Positions 1 through 6,898 of a stretch of 16,989 nt of DNA are shown here, one piece after another. A model generated the notes under the pieces. It worked only from the letters and a program-made list of their open reading frames with translations. It did not search any database and was not told where the DNA came from. Position 1 is the stretch's first letter. Every line of letters begins with the position of its first letter. Source of the DNA: Benthortus sp964440495 (GTDB lineage: Archaea > Thermoproteota > Nitrososphaeria_A > Caldarchaeales > Wolframiiraptoraceae); NCBI GenBank assembly GCA_964440495.1, contig CAYTSD010000029.1, forward strand, positions 1 through 16,989. The letters are read 5' to 3'. The position numbers and the translations under genes were made by a program.

Positions 1-1
1 A

Positions 2-370
2 GATGGACCACTCCTACTACCGCCTGAAGAAGACCTACCACCCCTCGCGAAACCCTGGAGAAAGGATGAGTGGGAAGCTGTTCAAAAACTTGCGAAGAAG
101 TTTGGAATCGAAGCTGAGCCGGTTGCCCCAATCCAGGTGATAGGGTCTGGGCCTACAATAAATGATGCGGCGGCGAAGGGGTTCGAGAGAGCCGCCAAGC
201 TTCTAGGCATGAGCGTTGAAGAGATTAAGAACAGGGTTACCATCAGCGGCGCAGTAGAGATAGGTAGACTTCCAGGCATAGTCCAAGTCTCCCTCCAAGC
301 ACCTCTAAGAATACTTGAGAAACTGGGAATAGCTGAACTAGCAGTCAAACACTACAACCTACCATTCTAA
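2..370 (+). CDS. Acetamidase/formamidase-family protein, C-terminal part (5' end outside window)
   Basis: The frame is open from base 2 to the TAA at 368-370, giving about 122 residues of a protein that begins before the window. A GTG at 137 is internal and is not the start. The visible part has a proline-rich stretch (GPLLLPPEEDLPPLAKPW), then VIGSGPTINDAAAKGFERAA, a helical segment LLGMSVEEIKNRVTISGAVEIG, and the tail RLPGIVQVSLQAPL. From memory this matches the C-terminal region of the acetamidase/formamidase (FmdA/AmdA) family, which hydrolyses short-chain amides to ammonia and the acid. The metal and active-site residues would lie upstream, so catalytic competence cannot be judged. It is followed at once by tRNA-Thr on the same strand. 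The family call is from recall only and is moderate. Confidence 0.55.
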   Translation, partial: DGPLLLPPEEDLPPLAKPWRKDEWEAVQKLAKKFGIEAEPVAPIQVIGSGPTINDAAAKGFERAAKLLGMSVEEIKNRVTISGAVEIGRLPGIVQVSLQAPLRILEKLGIAELAVKHYNLPF

Positions 371-380
371 ACCTCTTTCT

Positions 381-401
381 CTTTTTATAACATATAAAAA
401 G
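381..401 (+). promoter_or_regulatory. Palindromic TATA element upstream of tRNA-Thr
   Basis: CTTTTTATA and TATAAAAAG form a perfect 9-bp inverted repeat around ACA. The right arm lies 24-32 bases before the mature tRNA 5' end, where an archaeal TATA box should be. The T-rich left arm could also help end transcription of the preceding gene. The promoter role is inferred from position and composition. Confidence 0.55.
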
Positions 402-424
402 AAGAAAAACTTCCACCTACATAG

Positions 425-499
425 GCCCCGGTAGCTCAGCCTGGTTGGAGCACTGGCTTGGTAAGCCAGGGGTCCCGGGTTCAAAGCCCGGCCGGGGCT
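425..499 (+). tRNA. tRNA-Thr (anticodon GGT)
   Basis: A full 75-nt cloverleaf can be drawn. The acceptor GCCCCGG (425-431) pairs with CCGGGGC (492-498), with discriminator U at 499. The anticodon stem is CTGGC/GCCAG around loop TTGGTAA, placing anticodon GGT at 460-462. The T-arm is CCGGG-TTCAAAG-CCCGG. There is no intron and no encoded CCA, so CCA would be added after transcription. GGT reads the threonine codons ACC and ACU. Confidence 0.97.
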
Positions 500-517
500 T
501 ATGGCTCTAGACCCTAA

Positions 518-530
518 TTTTTTATTTTTT
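518..530 (+). terminator. Oligo-T terminator after tRNA-Thr
   Basis: Two T6 runs separated by one A start 19 bases after the tRNA 3' end. Archaeal RNA polymerase commonly terminates at such T tracts without a hairpin. The rest of 500-584 shows no gene on either strand. Confidence 0.6.
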
Positions 531-584
531 GAAGCCGTTTAAAGGATGAAGTAAGATCTACGTTAGGACGCGTTTAACCAAGGG

Positions 585-1178
585 TTATGATTTTAGGTAT
601 TCTGTTACTCCTTCTAGTATGTATTGGACTGCTATTGCTGCTAGGAGCATTGCCATGACTTTTGATATTATTGTTGTCCCTGTTTTTCCTAGGATTTTGT
701 AGATTGGTGATGTGAATTTTAGGATGAGCCATGTTATTGCTGCTACTGCGAGAACGGATGAGAGTGTTATTAGGGGGCCGATGGTTTCGAGCGTGACTAT
801 TGTTGTGGTTATTGCCCCTGGACCTGCGAGTAGGGGGATTCCTAGCGGGACGACCCCTGACTCCTCGGGCGACGGCTTCTCCTCAACCTTACCCTTTGTT
901 AGGAGGTCGAAGGCGAGTGCGAGTAAGAGTGCTCCGCCAGCTATCTTGAAGCTGTAGAGCCTTATGCCGAAGATTTCTAGAACCCATCTTCCAGCGACTG
1001 CGAATGCTAGGAGGAGGCTGAACCCAGCGGCCACAGCGTTTCTGAAGGTCCTCCACCTCTCATCCTCCCCCATATCCTTCGTCATCCCGATGAATATTGG
1101 GATGTTTCCGAAGGGGTCGACTATGATGAATAGGGAGATAACCCCTTTCAAGAATCCTAGAATAAATTCTTCACACAT
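585..1178 (-). CDS. MarC-family integral membrane protein
   Basis: A 197-residue multi-pass membrane protein of the MarC (UPF0056) family, whose transport substrate is not established. Family marks are the N-terminal IVDPFGNIPIFIGMT, the central VPLGIPLLAGPGAITTTIV and the C-terminal KVMAMLLAAIAVQYILEGV. Six hydrophobic segments can be traced, with a charged loop (KGKVEEKPSPEE) in the middle. The frame extends upstream to a GTG at 1226, but I prefer the ATG at 1178: the residues it drops are not typical of the family, and a TATA-like ACTATATAGT at 1201-1210 would place transcription start almost on this ATG, giving a leaderless message. It lies 60 bases downstream of the PqqD-like gene on the same strand. 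Family assignment is firm; the start is probable. Confidence 0.88.
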   Translation of the reverse strand: MCEEFILGFLKGVISLFIIVDPFGNIPIFIGMTKDMGEDERWRTFRNAVAAGFSLLLAFAVAGRWVLEIFGIRLYSFKIAGGALLLALAFDLLTKGKVEEKPSPEESGVVPLGIPLLAGPGAITTTIVTLETIGPLITLSSVLAVAAITWLILKFTSPIYKILGKTGTTIISKVMAMLLAAIAVQYILEGVTEYLKS

Positions 1179-1200
1179 CACTCTTGAAGAAATACACTCC

Positions 1201-1210
1201 ACTATATAGT
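1201..1210 (-). promoter_or_regulatory. TATA-like box for the MarC-family gene
   Basis: The self-complementary ACTATATAGT is centred about 27 bases upstream of the ATG at 1178, the usual spacing for a leaderless archaeal transcript. Inferred from position and sequence. Confidence 0.45.
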
Positions 1211-1238
1211 TAGCTGGCTCTTCCACTAACCATTAAGA

Positions 1239-1493
1239 TTACTCTATTAATGACGCTGTCTTTAGCTTATCTATTAATCCTAGGAGGGGTTCTCGGACCT
1301 CTTCTATTGGAACCTTGCTTACCTCTGCAAACTCGTCGACTACTTCTCCCACGGTCTTTCCATCACATATGCTCCAGATATATGCTACTATTTCATCGAC
1401 TCTGAAAGCCTCATTCTCCTCATTAACCAGTACGAGTCTCCCTTCCTCATCCTTGAATAGTGTTCCTTTTCTCTTAAGTTTAGCTTCTTCCAT
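1239..1493 (-). CDS. PqqD-like small protein (RRE-type fold)
   Basis: An 84-residue protein resembling PqqD, the small winged-helix protein that binds precursor peptides in RiPP biosynthesis (RiPP recognition element, RRE). The typical pattern is visible: a basic start (KLKRKGTLFKDEEG), beta strands RLVLVNEENEAFRVDEIVAYI, then WSICDGKTVGEVVDEFAE and a helical end EEVREPLLGLIDKLKTASLI. The length fits PqqD (about 80-100 aa). No PqqE-type radical SAM maturase with a SPASM domain and no obvious precursor peptide lies beside it, so a RiPP role cannot be claimed. Stand-alone PqqD-like proteins of unknown role occur in archaea. It has its own TATA-like box, so it is probably independent of the his operon that ends just upstream. 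Confidence 0.75.
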   Translation of the reverse strand: MEEAKLKRKGTLFKDEEGRLVLVNEENEAFRVDEIVAYIWSICDGKTVGEVVDEFAEVSKVPIEEVREPLLGLIDKLKTASLIE

Positions 1494-1513
1494 GAATTTT
1501 CAGACCCCGTGAA

Positions 1514-1522
1514 CTATATAAG
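1514..1522 (-). promoter_or_regulatory. TATA box for the PqqD-like gene
   Basis: CTTATATAG on the minus strand is centred about 25 bases upstream of the ATG at 1493, predicting a leaderless message. It sits just past the hisI stop codon. Confidence 0.6.
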
Positions 1523-1527
1523 TGTTC

Positions 1528-1863
1528 TTAATCAATTTTTAGGCTGTTATGGAAGCATGTGCGTTTACCCGTGTGGCATGCTGGGCCAGCTGGATTCACT
1601 AGGTAGAGGAGAGCGTCCCCATCGCAGTCAACTCTTATCTCTCTCACGCGTTGAACGTTTCCAGAAGTTTCACCCTTCATCCAGAGCTCCCCCCTACTCC
1701 TACTCCAGAAGTGGGCATACCCTGTCTCAACGGTCTTCAATACTGCTTCAAGGTTCGCGTACGCAAGCATCAGAACCTCCCTTGTCTCTATGTCTTGGAC
1801 TACGACAGGTATCAGGTCTTCCGGATTCTTAAGTTTAAGAAACTCTAGTCCGACAACCCTCAT
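1528..1863 (-). CDS. hisI: Phosphoribosyl-AMP cyclohydrolase
   Basis: HisI opens the adenine ring of phosphoribosyl-AMP to give ProFAR, the third step of histidine synthesis. The 111-residue protein has the family signature FWSRSRGELWMKGETSGN, the metal-binding DCDGDALL segment and the zinc-ligand region GPACHTGKRTCF. It ends right after this domain, so there is no fused HisE pyrophosphohydrolase as in many bacterial HisIE proteins, and no hisE gene is seen in the window. Its ATG overlaps the hisF stop by four bases, and it is the last gene of the operon. Confidence 0.96.
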   Translation of the reverse strand: MRVVGLEFLKLKNPEDLIPVVVQDIETREVLMLAYANLEAVLKTVETGYAHFWSRSRGELWMKGETSGNVQRVREIRVDCDGDALLYLVNPAGPACHTGKRTCFHNSLKID

Positions 1864-2630
1864 ATCCTTACCTCGACACCTTTCTTGGCCAGATACTTCT
1901 TGACTACGGGTATTGGATACTCGTTGTAGTGGAAGATTGATGCCGCGAGAGCTGCGTCAGCCTTCCCATTGGTTAGGACTTCGTAGATATGTTCAGGGTT
2001 TCCAGCGCCTCCGCTTGCTATTACGGGGATGTTTGTTGCCTCAACGATCTTACGTGTCAGCTCTACATCGTATCCATTCTTTGTCCCATCCATGTCTATC
2101 GATGTTAGAAGTATCTCTCCCGCTCCAAGAGACTCGCATCTGCGAGCCCATTCAACAGCGTCTAGGGGGGTGGGCTTCGTCGCGCTGTGGGTATAGACTC
2201 TGAAACCTGAGGGGAAGGCTCTGTCATCCACTCTCTTAGCGTCGATTGCGACAACGATGCATTGCCGCCCATATATTTCTGAGAGCTCCGTGATTAGGGA
2301 TGGGTTCTGGACTGCCGCCGTGTTTATTGAGACCTTGTCAGCTCCATTTCTTAGGATTAGGTCTGCGTCTTCTCGGCTTCTTATCCCTCCTCCAACCGTG
2401 AATGGGATATTTATCGCTGAGGCCACCTTTCTCACAACTTCTGCTATGATTCTACGTTTCTCAAGGGATGCGGTTATATCGAGGAAGACAAGCTCATCCG
2501 CACCCTCATCCGAGTATCTTGAAGCCAGCTCCACTGGGTCTCCAACATCTCTAAGATCTCTGAACCTCTTACCCTTCAAGACCCTTCCGTGGTCGACGTC
2601 GAGGCATGGGATAATTCGTTTAGCAACCAT
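1860..2630 (-). CDS. hisF: Imidazole glycerol phosphate synthase, cyclase subunit HisF
   Basis: HisF uses ammonia delivered by HisH to turn PRFAR into imidazole glycerol phosphate and AICAR. With the ATG at 2630 the protein has 256 residues and starts MVAKRIIPCLDVDHGRVLKG, the normal family start with catalytic Asp at residue 11. The second catalytic Asp lies in CIVVAIDAKRV. The phosphate-binding loops TVGGGIRSREDADLIL and PVIASGGAG of the (beta/alpha)8 barrel are present. The frame is open further upstream to 2732, but that part is the antisense-free overlap with hisA and is not family-like. It overlaps hisA by 11 bases and hisI by 4, consistent with translational coupling. HisF partners with HisH from the same operon. 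Confidence 0.97.
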   Translation of the reverse strand: MVAKRIIPCLDVDHGRVLKGKRFRDLRDVGDPVELASRYSDEGADELVFLDITASLEKRRIIAEVVRKVASAINIPFTVGGGIRSREDADLILRNGADKVSINTAAVQNPSLITELSEIYGRQCIVVAIDAKRVDDRAFPSGFRVYTHSATKPTPLDAVEWARRCESLGAGEILLTSIDMDGTKNGYDVELTRKIVEATNIPVIASGGAGNPEHIYEVLTNGKADAALAASIFHYNEYPIPVVKKYLAKKGVEVRI

Positions 2631-3345
2631 CTCTAGCCGCCTCCAAGAGCCTCTTAAAATTGATTCTCCCCTCGTATAAGGCTCTTCCCACCACTGCTCC
2701 AAGAAATCCCATCTGCCTGAGGCTTCCAACATCTTCAGGTGTTGAGACCCCTCCAGCCACGATGGAGTTTCTCCTAATCTCTGAAGGGAGCCTAGAGAGT
2801 GTGTGACGGTCAGGGCCTCTTAGAAGTCCGTCTCTCTCCTTCGCCGTCAGGAGAAACCTTCTGAAACCTTTTTCAGAGAATATTTCATAGGCCTCCTTGA
2901 GTGTTAGCCCGCTTCCCTTTCTCCATCCCTCCGTCAGAACCTCCAGATTCGAGGAGTAATCCAACGCTATGACGAATTTCCCATATCCGTATTGTTCTCC
3001 CAGCTTGGAGGCGAGTTCAGGGTCTCTGAGAGCCAGGCTTCCTAGAATAATTCTCGAGACACCCATGGAAAGAAGCCTCTCAATCCTCTCCCTGCTCCTC
3101 ACACCTCCACCCACTTGAACCGGAACACTCGAAGCATCCACTATCTTCTCCACAGCCTCAAGGTTTCCTCCTCTTCCAAAAGCTGCGTCGAGGTCGACTA
3201 CATGTATTCCAGTGAAGCCTAGGGAGGACCACTTCACAGCATATTCTTCAGGTCTTCCAGGGTAGGTTATCACGTTCCTCTCCGAACCCTTCAGAAGCCT
3301 GACAACTCTGCCATTCATCAAGTCTATGGCCGCGTAAACCTCCAT
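2620..3345 (-). CDS. hisA: Phosphoribosylformimino-AICAR-phosphate isomerase (HisA)
   Basis: HisA converts ProFAR to PRFAR by an Amadori rearrangement. With the ATG at 3345 it has 241 residues and begins MEVYAAIDLMNGRVVRLLKG, with the first catalytic Asp at residue 8 and the second in KFVIALDYSS. The phosphate loops VQVGGGVRSRERIERLL and SIVAGGVSTPEDVG are present. A GTG at 3354, overlapping the hisH stop, is an alternative start. I prefer the ATG because it gives the family N-terminus and is preceded by GGAAGTGA at ribosome-binding distance. The DAAFGRGGN segment matches the family's loop. Paralogue of HisF, encoded directly downstream. Confidence 0.95.
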   Translation of the reverse strand: MEVYAAIDLMNGRVVRLLKGSERNVITYPGRPEEYAVKWSSLGFTGIHVVDLDAAFGRGGNLEAVEKIVDASSVPVQVGGGVRSRERIERLLSMGVSRIILGSLALRDPELASKLGEQYGYGKFVIALDYSSNLEVLTEGWRKGSGLTLKEAYEIFSEKGFRRFLLTAKERDGLLRGPDRHTLSRLPSEIRRNSIVAGGVSTPEDVGSLRQMGFLGAVVGRALYEGRINFKRLLEAARDGC

Positions 3346-3350
3346 CCGAA

Positions 3351-3953
3351 TCACTTCCTGAGAATCTTCAGAATATTTCCAAGAATCTTCGCCCCGGTTT
3401 TCCCTGATTTCTCTGGATGGAATTGTGTCCCGAGGATGCCGTCTTTCTCGACTACGGCTGTGAATCTCACACCATACAAGGCTGTGGCTGCGATGACGTC
3501 TCTGTCCTCTGGAATAGCGTGATAGGAGTGGTTAAAGTATACCCATGCGCCGTTACCTATGCCTTCAAGCAGCTTTGAGTCTTCTCTCTCTATCTGAAGC
3601 TGACTCCACCCCATGTGAGGTCTCTTAACATTATCTGGGAGAAGGATTACTTTTCCGGGAACTATTCTGAGTCCGTTACATTTTCCTTCAGCACTCCAGT
3701 CGAATAGTAGCTGTAGACCGAGGCATATCCCCAGAATCACTTGACCCGACTCAGCTGCGTCGATTATTTTCTGAGATTTTTCTCTGAGGGTTTCCATGGC
3801 CGCTTTGAAGCCCCCGACCCCTGGTAGGACTACTAGGTCTTCGCTTCCTGTGGGTTCTGAGAGTATCCGGACATCTATTCCAAGTCTTTTCAAGGCGTTT
3901 GAGACGCTGAAGAGGTTTCCGACACCATAGTTTATTATGGTCGCCCTAAGCAT
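3351..3953 (-). CDS. hisH: Imidazole glycerol phosphate synthase, glutamine amidotransferase subunit HisH
   Basis: HisH hydrolyses glutamine and channels ammonia to HisF. It is a class I glutamine amidotransferase with nucleophile Cys in VILGICLGLQLLF and the His-Glu pair in GTQFHPEKSG. The oxyanion strand region VLPGVGGFKAAM and the start MLRATIINYGVGNLFSV are typical. I chose the ATG at 3953, just after the hisB stop (TAA, 3955-3957). An ATG four codons upstream at 3965, inside the end of hisB, is also possible. The length (200 aa) is normal. Confidence 0.96.
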   Translation of the reverse strand: MLRATIINYGVGNLFSVSNALKRLGIDVRILSEPTGSEDLVVLPGVGGFKAAMETLREKSQKIIDAAESGQVILGICLGLQLLFDWSAEGKCNGLRIVPGKVILLPDNVKRPHMGWSQLQIEREDSKLLEGIGNGAWVYFNHSYHAIPEDRDVIAATALYGVRFTAVVEKDGILGTQFHPEKSGKTGAKILGNILKILRK

Positions 3954-3954
3954 C

Positions 3955-4536
3955 TTACATCTCATCCTTGGCGCTCGGAATGCTTCCTGGCCTCACTATC
4001 TGGGTCGCTGATCGTAATGCTATTGCGAGGGATTTGAAGGCTGCCTCGGCTTTGTGGTGGTCGTTGTCGCCGTAGAGGACTTTGACATGTATTGTTGCTT
4101 GGAGGGAGGCTATGAAGCTTCTTAGGAAGTGTGTTAGGTCTTCGGATGCCACGTCCTCCACCCTTCCACCGCTTAGGTTGAGAGACACTATTGGATACGG
4201 TCTCCTTATTAGGTCGACTGAGGAGAAGGCAAGAGCTTCATCCATCGGTATCAAGGCGTATCCGAATCGTCTTATACCTCGTCTATCTCCGAGTGCTTTA
4301 CTGAGCGCTAAGCCTAGACAGATTGCTACATCCTCTACGAGGTGATGTGTTAGGTCTCCGCTGGCCGTTACTTTTAGATTCATTTCTGAGTGGCGGCTGA
4401 GGGTTCTAAGCATGTGGTCTAGGAAGCCTATCCCAGTGTTTACCTCGGCGTATCCTTCACCCTCTATCTGAAGCTCCACCCTTATCTCTGTTTCAGCCGT
4501 CTTCCTCTCCACCTCTCCCCTTCTCACATCCACCAC
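3955..4536 (-). CDS. hisB: Imidazoleglycerol-phosphate dehydratase (HisB)
   Basis: HisB dehydrates imidazole glycerol phosphate to imidazole acetol phosphate. It is a 193-residue, single-function dehydratase. The manganese-binding motifs are clear: GIGFLDHMLRTLSRHS near the N-terminus, DLTHHLVEDVAICLG, and GDNDHHKAEAAFKSLAIAL near the C-terminus. The start is a GTG at 4536, supported by a strong Shine-Dalgarno sequence seven bases upstream; it overlaps the end of the HAD gene by 13 bases. In some bacteria HisB is fused to a HAD phosphatase. Here a separate HAD gene sits directly upstream. Confidence 0.96.
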   Translation of the reverse strand: MVDVRRGEVERKTAETEIRVELQIEGEGYAEVNTGIGFLDHMLRTLSRHSEMNLKVTASGDLTHHLVEDVAICLGLALSKALGDRRGIRRFGYALIPMDEALAFSSVDLIRRPYPIVSLNLSGGRVEDVASEDLTHFLRSFIASLQATIHVKVLYGDNDHHKAEAAFKSLAIALRSATQIVRPGSIPSAKDEM

Positions 4537-5639
4537 GCATTCGTCACCTCCAAAGCCTTTAGAAGAAGATTGACATCGTCTAAAATTATGTCGGCTCCAT
4601 TGCCGAGGAAGTATTGGAGCTGTTTGTCGCTTGAGGCCACCGCCGCGAAAAGGACTTGGAGACCTTCTTTCTCAGCGTTTCTCGACATCTGGAGGTCTTC
4701 AGCCGAGTCTCCTACATAGATTACTGAGTCTGCTTTCAGGGCTTTAGCGGAGTCTAGGAGAGGCTTGGGAGACGGCTTCTCATACTCTGGATTACCGTAG
4801 TCTGCGATAAAGACGCATGCCTCGGAGTTGAAGTAATGTCTCAGGGTTTCAAGGGTTCTCCAAGTCTCCCATCTGCCTCTACCTGTCACGAGGCCAAGTC
4901 TTCCTCTAAAGATTTCTGACAGCTCTCTGAGAGTCTCTCTGCTCACAAGTATCTCCTCATCGACCACGGCTCCACGCCACCTAATATGGGTCGGCTCAAC
5001 ACCATACTTCTCCCTAACCCCACTCTCCCCTAGATATATCTCGTCGAAGAGTGTTGCAATCAGGTTGGAGCCGTAGCTCATAGGCTTATCCAGCTCCAGC
5101 CTTCTCCTGAGTTCCAGAAACCCCTCCTCTACCCCCTTCTCATACGCATAGTCCTGAAGCATCCTCTCTATCTCGGACAGCCCCGCATAGCCTCCTCTAA
5201 GCTTCTCACATTTCTCGATAATCCATTTCAAGGCATCGGCGACATAGTTGGGTGAGCTTTTAGATGAGGTCGCTGAGCCAAGGTAGTCTTCGACATCGAC
5301 TTCTCCGAGTTTTTTGAGTTTTGGATGGATTCCGTGGAGGAGTGAGTGTAGGGAGATTGATTGGAAGATTGCTGAGGCTGTGTCCCAGTCGTTGTTGAAC
5401 CCTCCTAGAAGCCTGAGAGCTGTAACGGCTTCCTCGACCTCCGGCCCTAGGGTTACCTCGACCCCGCATGCCTCCCTCATGAGGATTGTTGGGGTAAGCC
5501 GTATCGCCAAGCCATAGGAGCGTGTAGTCTCTATTAATGTCCCGTCGCAGTCAAAGATTACTGCCTTGGGTTCGCTAAGCCTTCCTAGAGCGCTGGATGA
5601 GATTATGGCACCCTCCCCTAGAAGTCTGTAGCCTCTCAT
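4524..5639 (-). CDS. HAD-superfamily hydrolase in the his operon, candidate histidinol-phosphatase
   Basis: A 371-residue HAD hydrolase. Motif I is AVIFDCDGTLIETTRSYGLA with nucleophile Asp30 and acid/base Asp32. Motif II is GLVTGRGRWE, the motif III lysine is in EYEKPSPKPLL, and motif IV is VIYVGDSAEDLQMSRNAE. About 220 residues between motifs I and II form an unusually long helical cap. It overlaps hisD by four bases (ATGA) and hisB by 13, so it is embedded in the operon. Histidine synthesis needs a histidinol-phosphate phosphatase and none of the known types (PHP HisK, DDDD HisB-N, IMPase-like HisN) is visible in the window, so this is the obvious candidate. I recall HAD proteins linked or fused to HisB in some archaea, cyanobacteria and oomycetes. 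The substrate is inference from context. Confidence 0.8.
   Translation of the reverse strand: MRGYRLLGEGAIISSSALGRLSEPKAVIFDCDGTLIETTRSYGLAIRLTPTILMREACGVEVTLGPEVEEAVTALRLLGGFNNDWDTASAIFQSISLHSLLHGIHPKLKKLGEVDVEDYLGSATSSKSSPNYVADALKWIIEKCEKLRGGYAGLSEIERMLQDYAYEKGVEEGFLELRRRLELDKPMSYGSNLIATLFDEIYLGESGVREKYGVEPTHIRWRGAVVDEEILVSRETLRELSEIFRGRLGLVTGRGRWETWRTLETLRHYFNSEACVFIADYGNPEYEKPSPKPLLDSAKALKADSVIYVGDSAEDLQMSRNAEKEGLQVLFAAVASSDKQLQYFLGNGADIILDDVNLLLKALEVTNAWWM
4544..4551 (-). promoter_or_regulatory. Shine-Dalgarno site that fixes the hisB GTG start
   Basis: GGAGGTGA on the minus strand, seven bases before the GTG at 4536, lies inside the coding region of the HAD gene. It is the strongest ribosome-binding site noted in the operon and supports GTG 4536 over the later GTGs. 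Confidence 0.75.
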
Positions 5640-6898
5640 GCCTCCACCGCCTCGCCGTGGGCGGGTAGACCCTCGAGCTCTGAGAGGAGTTTAACCCATG
5701 GCGCCATCTTTCTCAGAGAGGTCTTCGAAGCCTTCACGCTGTAGACTAGCTTGACGTAGTCTAGGACGCTTAGCCCGCCTCTGACCCTAGCCCAGCCCCA
5801 TGTCGGGAGGACGTGATTTACTCCAACCATGTAGTCGCTTAGAGCTGAGGGGGTATTGATGGAGATTAAGCCCACGTTGCGCACCCCCTCCAAGAGCCTC
5901 CCAGGACTCTTCGAGAAGACTGAGAGATGCTCTGGGGCGACCTCGTTTACTATTTCAGCGGCTTCCTCGGGGGTGGAGGCCAAGGCTGCGAACCCGTTTC
6001 TCCTCCATGCCTCGAGGGCGGCCTCCCCCCTCTCAGCCTTAGATGCCTCCCTCTCGAAGGCTTCATTAACCCTCTCAGCAAACTCCTCAGAACCCGTGAT
6101 AAGCCCGACCATCGTGTCTGGACTATGCTCTGCCTGTGATAGAAGCTCAACCGCCACCCGACGGGCATCAGCATCCTCGTCAGCTACGACCAGAAGCTCC
6201 GTCGGCCCCGCTGGGAAGTCTATCGCCACATCCCTCGAGACTAGGAGCTTTGCCGCGGCGACGTAGCCTCCCCCTGGCCCAACTATCTTCAGAACAGGCT
6301 TAATGCTCTGTGTTCCATAGGCCATGGCCGCAACCGCCTGCGCCCCTCCAACCAAGTAGAGTTCATCGACCCCAGCTATGTAGGCTGCTGCTAGGGTTGC
6401 GTCGTCGACGGGGGGCGGTGTTGCGACCACTACCCGCTTTACTCCAGCTACCTTGGCCGGGGTAACCGTCATGAGGAGCGTTGTAGGGTATCTTGCTCCC
6501 CCGCCTGGGACGTAGCATCCGACCGAGTCTATGGGAAGGGGCTTGAGGGAGAGCCTGACGCCATCAAGCGTTTTTAGGGTGAGGCTGAGCCTGCGGAGAA
6601 GCCTTCTCTCAACCCACCTAATCCTAGAGAACAGTCTCTCAAGGGCTTTAACCTCCCTTCCATCCATCCGCTTATAGGCCTCCAAGAACTCCTCCCTTGA
6701 AACACTTAGACCTCTGCCGCTTAGGTCGACGCCGTCAAATCTTCTGGTAAGCTCGATTAGGGCTTGGTCTCCCCCCTCCCTAACCATCTGGATAATCTCC
6801 TCGGCGGCCTTCAGGAAGTGTTCAAGCCTCGCCTCAAGTCTGAGTCCAGCTAACTCCTCCCTAGACCTAACTATCCGCAGCTCACTCCTCACCTCCAT
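5636..6898 (-). CDS. hisD: Histidinol dehydrogenase
   Basis: HisD oxidises histidinol to histidine in two NAD-dependent steps, the end of the pathway. The 420-residue length is normal. Family marks include VGCYVPGGGARYPTTLLM, the NAD-binding KIVGPGGGYVAAAKL, the signature DFPAGPTELLVVADEDADA, QAEHSPDTMVGLI, the catalytic Glu-His pair in VAPEHLSVF, and GVNHVLPTWGWARVRGGLS. The ATG at 6898 lies 17 bases inside the end of hisG. It comes second in the operon, with the enzymes of the first and last steps side by side. Confidence 0.97.
   Translation of the reverse strand: MEVRSELRIVRSREELAGLRLEARLEHFLKAAEEIIQMVREGGDQALIELTRRFDGVDLSGRGLSVSREEFLEAYKRMDGREVKALERLFSRIRWVERRLLRRLSLTLKTLDGVRLSLKPLPIDSVGCYVPGGGARYPTTLLMTVTPAKVAGVKRVVVATPPPVDDATLAAAYIAGVDELYLVGGAQAVAAMAYGTQSIKPVLKIVGPGGGYVAAAKLLVSRDVAIDFPAGPTELLVVADEDADARRVAVELLSQAEHSPDTMVGLITGSEEFAERVNEAFEREASKAERGEAALEAWRRNGFAALASTPEEAAEIVNEVAPEHLSVFSKSPGRLLEGVRNVGLISINTPSALSDYMVGVNHVLPTWGWARVRGGLSVLDYVKLVYSVKASKTSLRKMAPWVKLLSELEGLPAHGEAVEA

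Noticed and set aside
1509..1832. Plus-strand open frame across hisI
   Set aside because: It is antisense to a clear hisI gene, and its Ser/Arg/Leu-rich composition has no family pattern.
2631..2732. Upstream extension of hisF to an earlier ATG
   Set aside because: These 34 residues overlap hisA coding sequence and do not resemble HisF, whereas ATG 2630 gives the family N-terminus.
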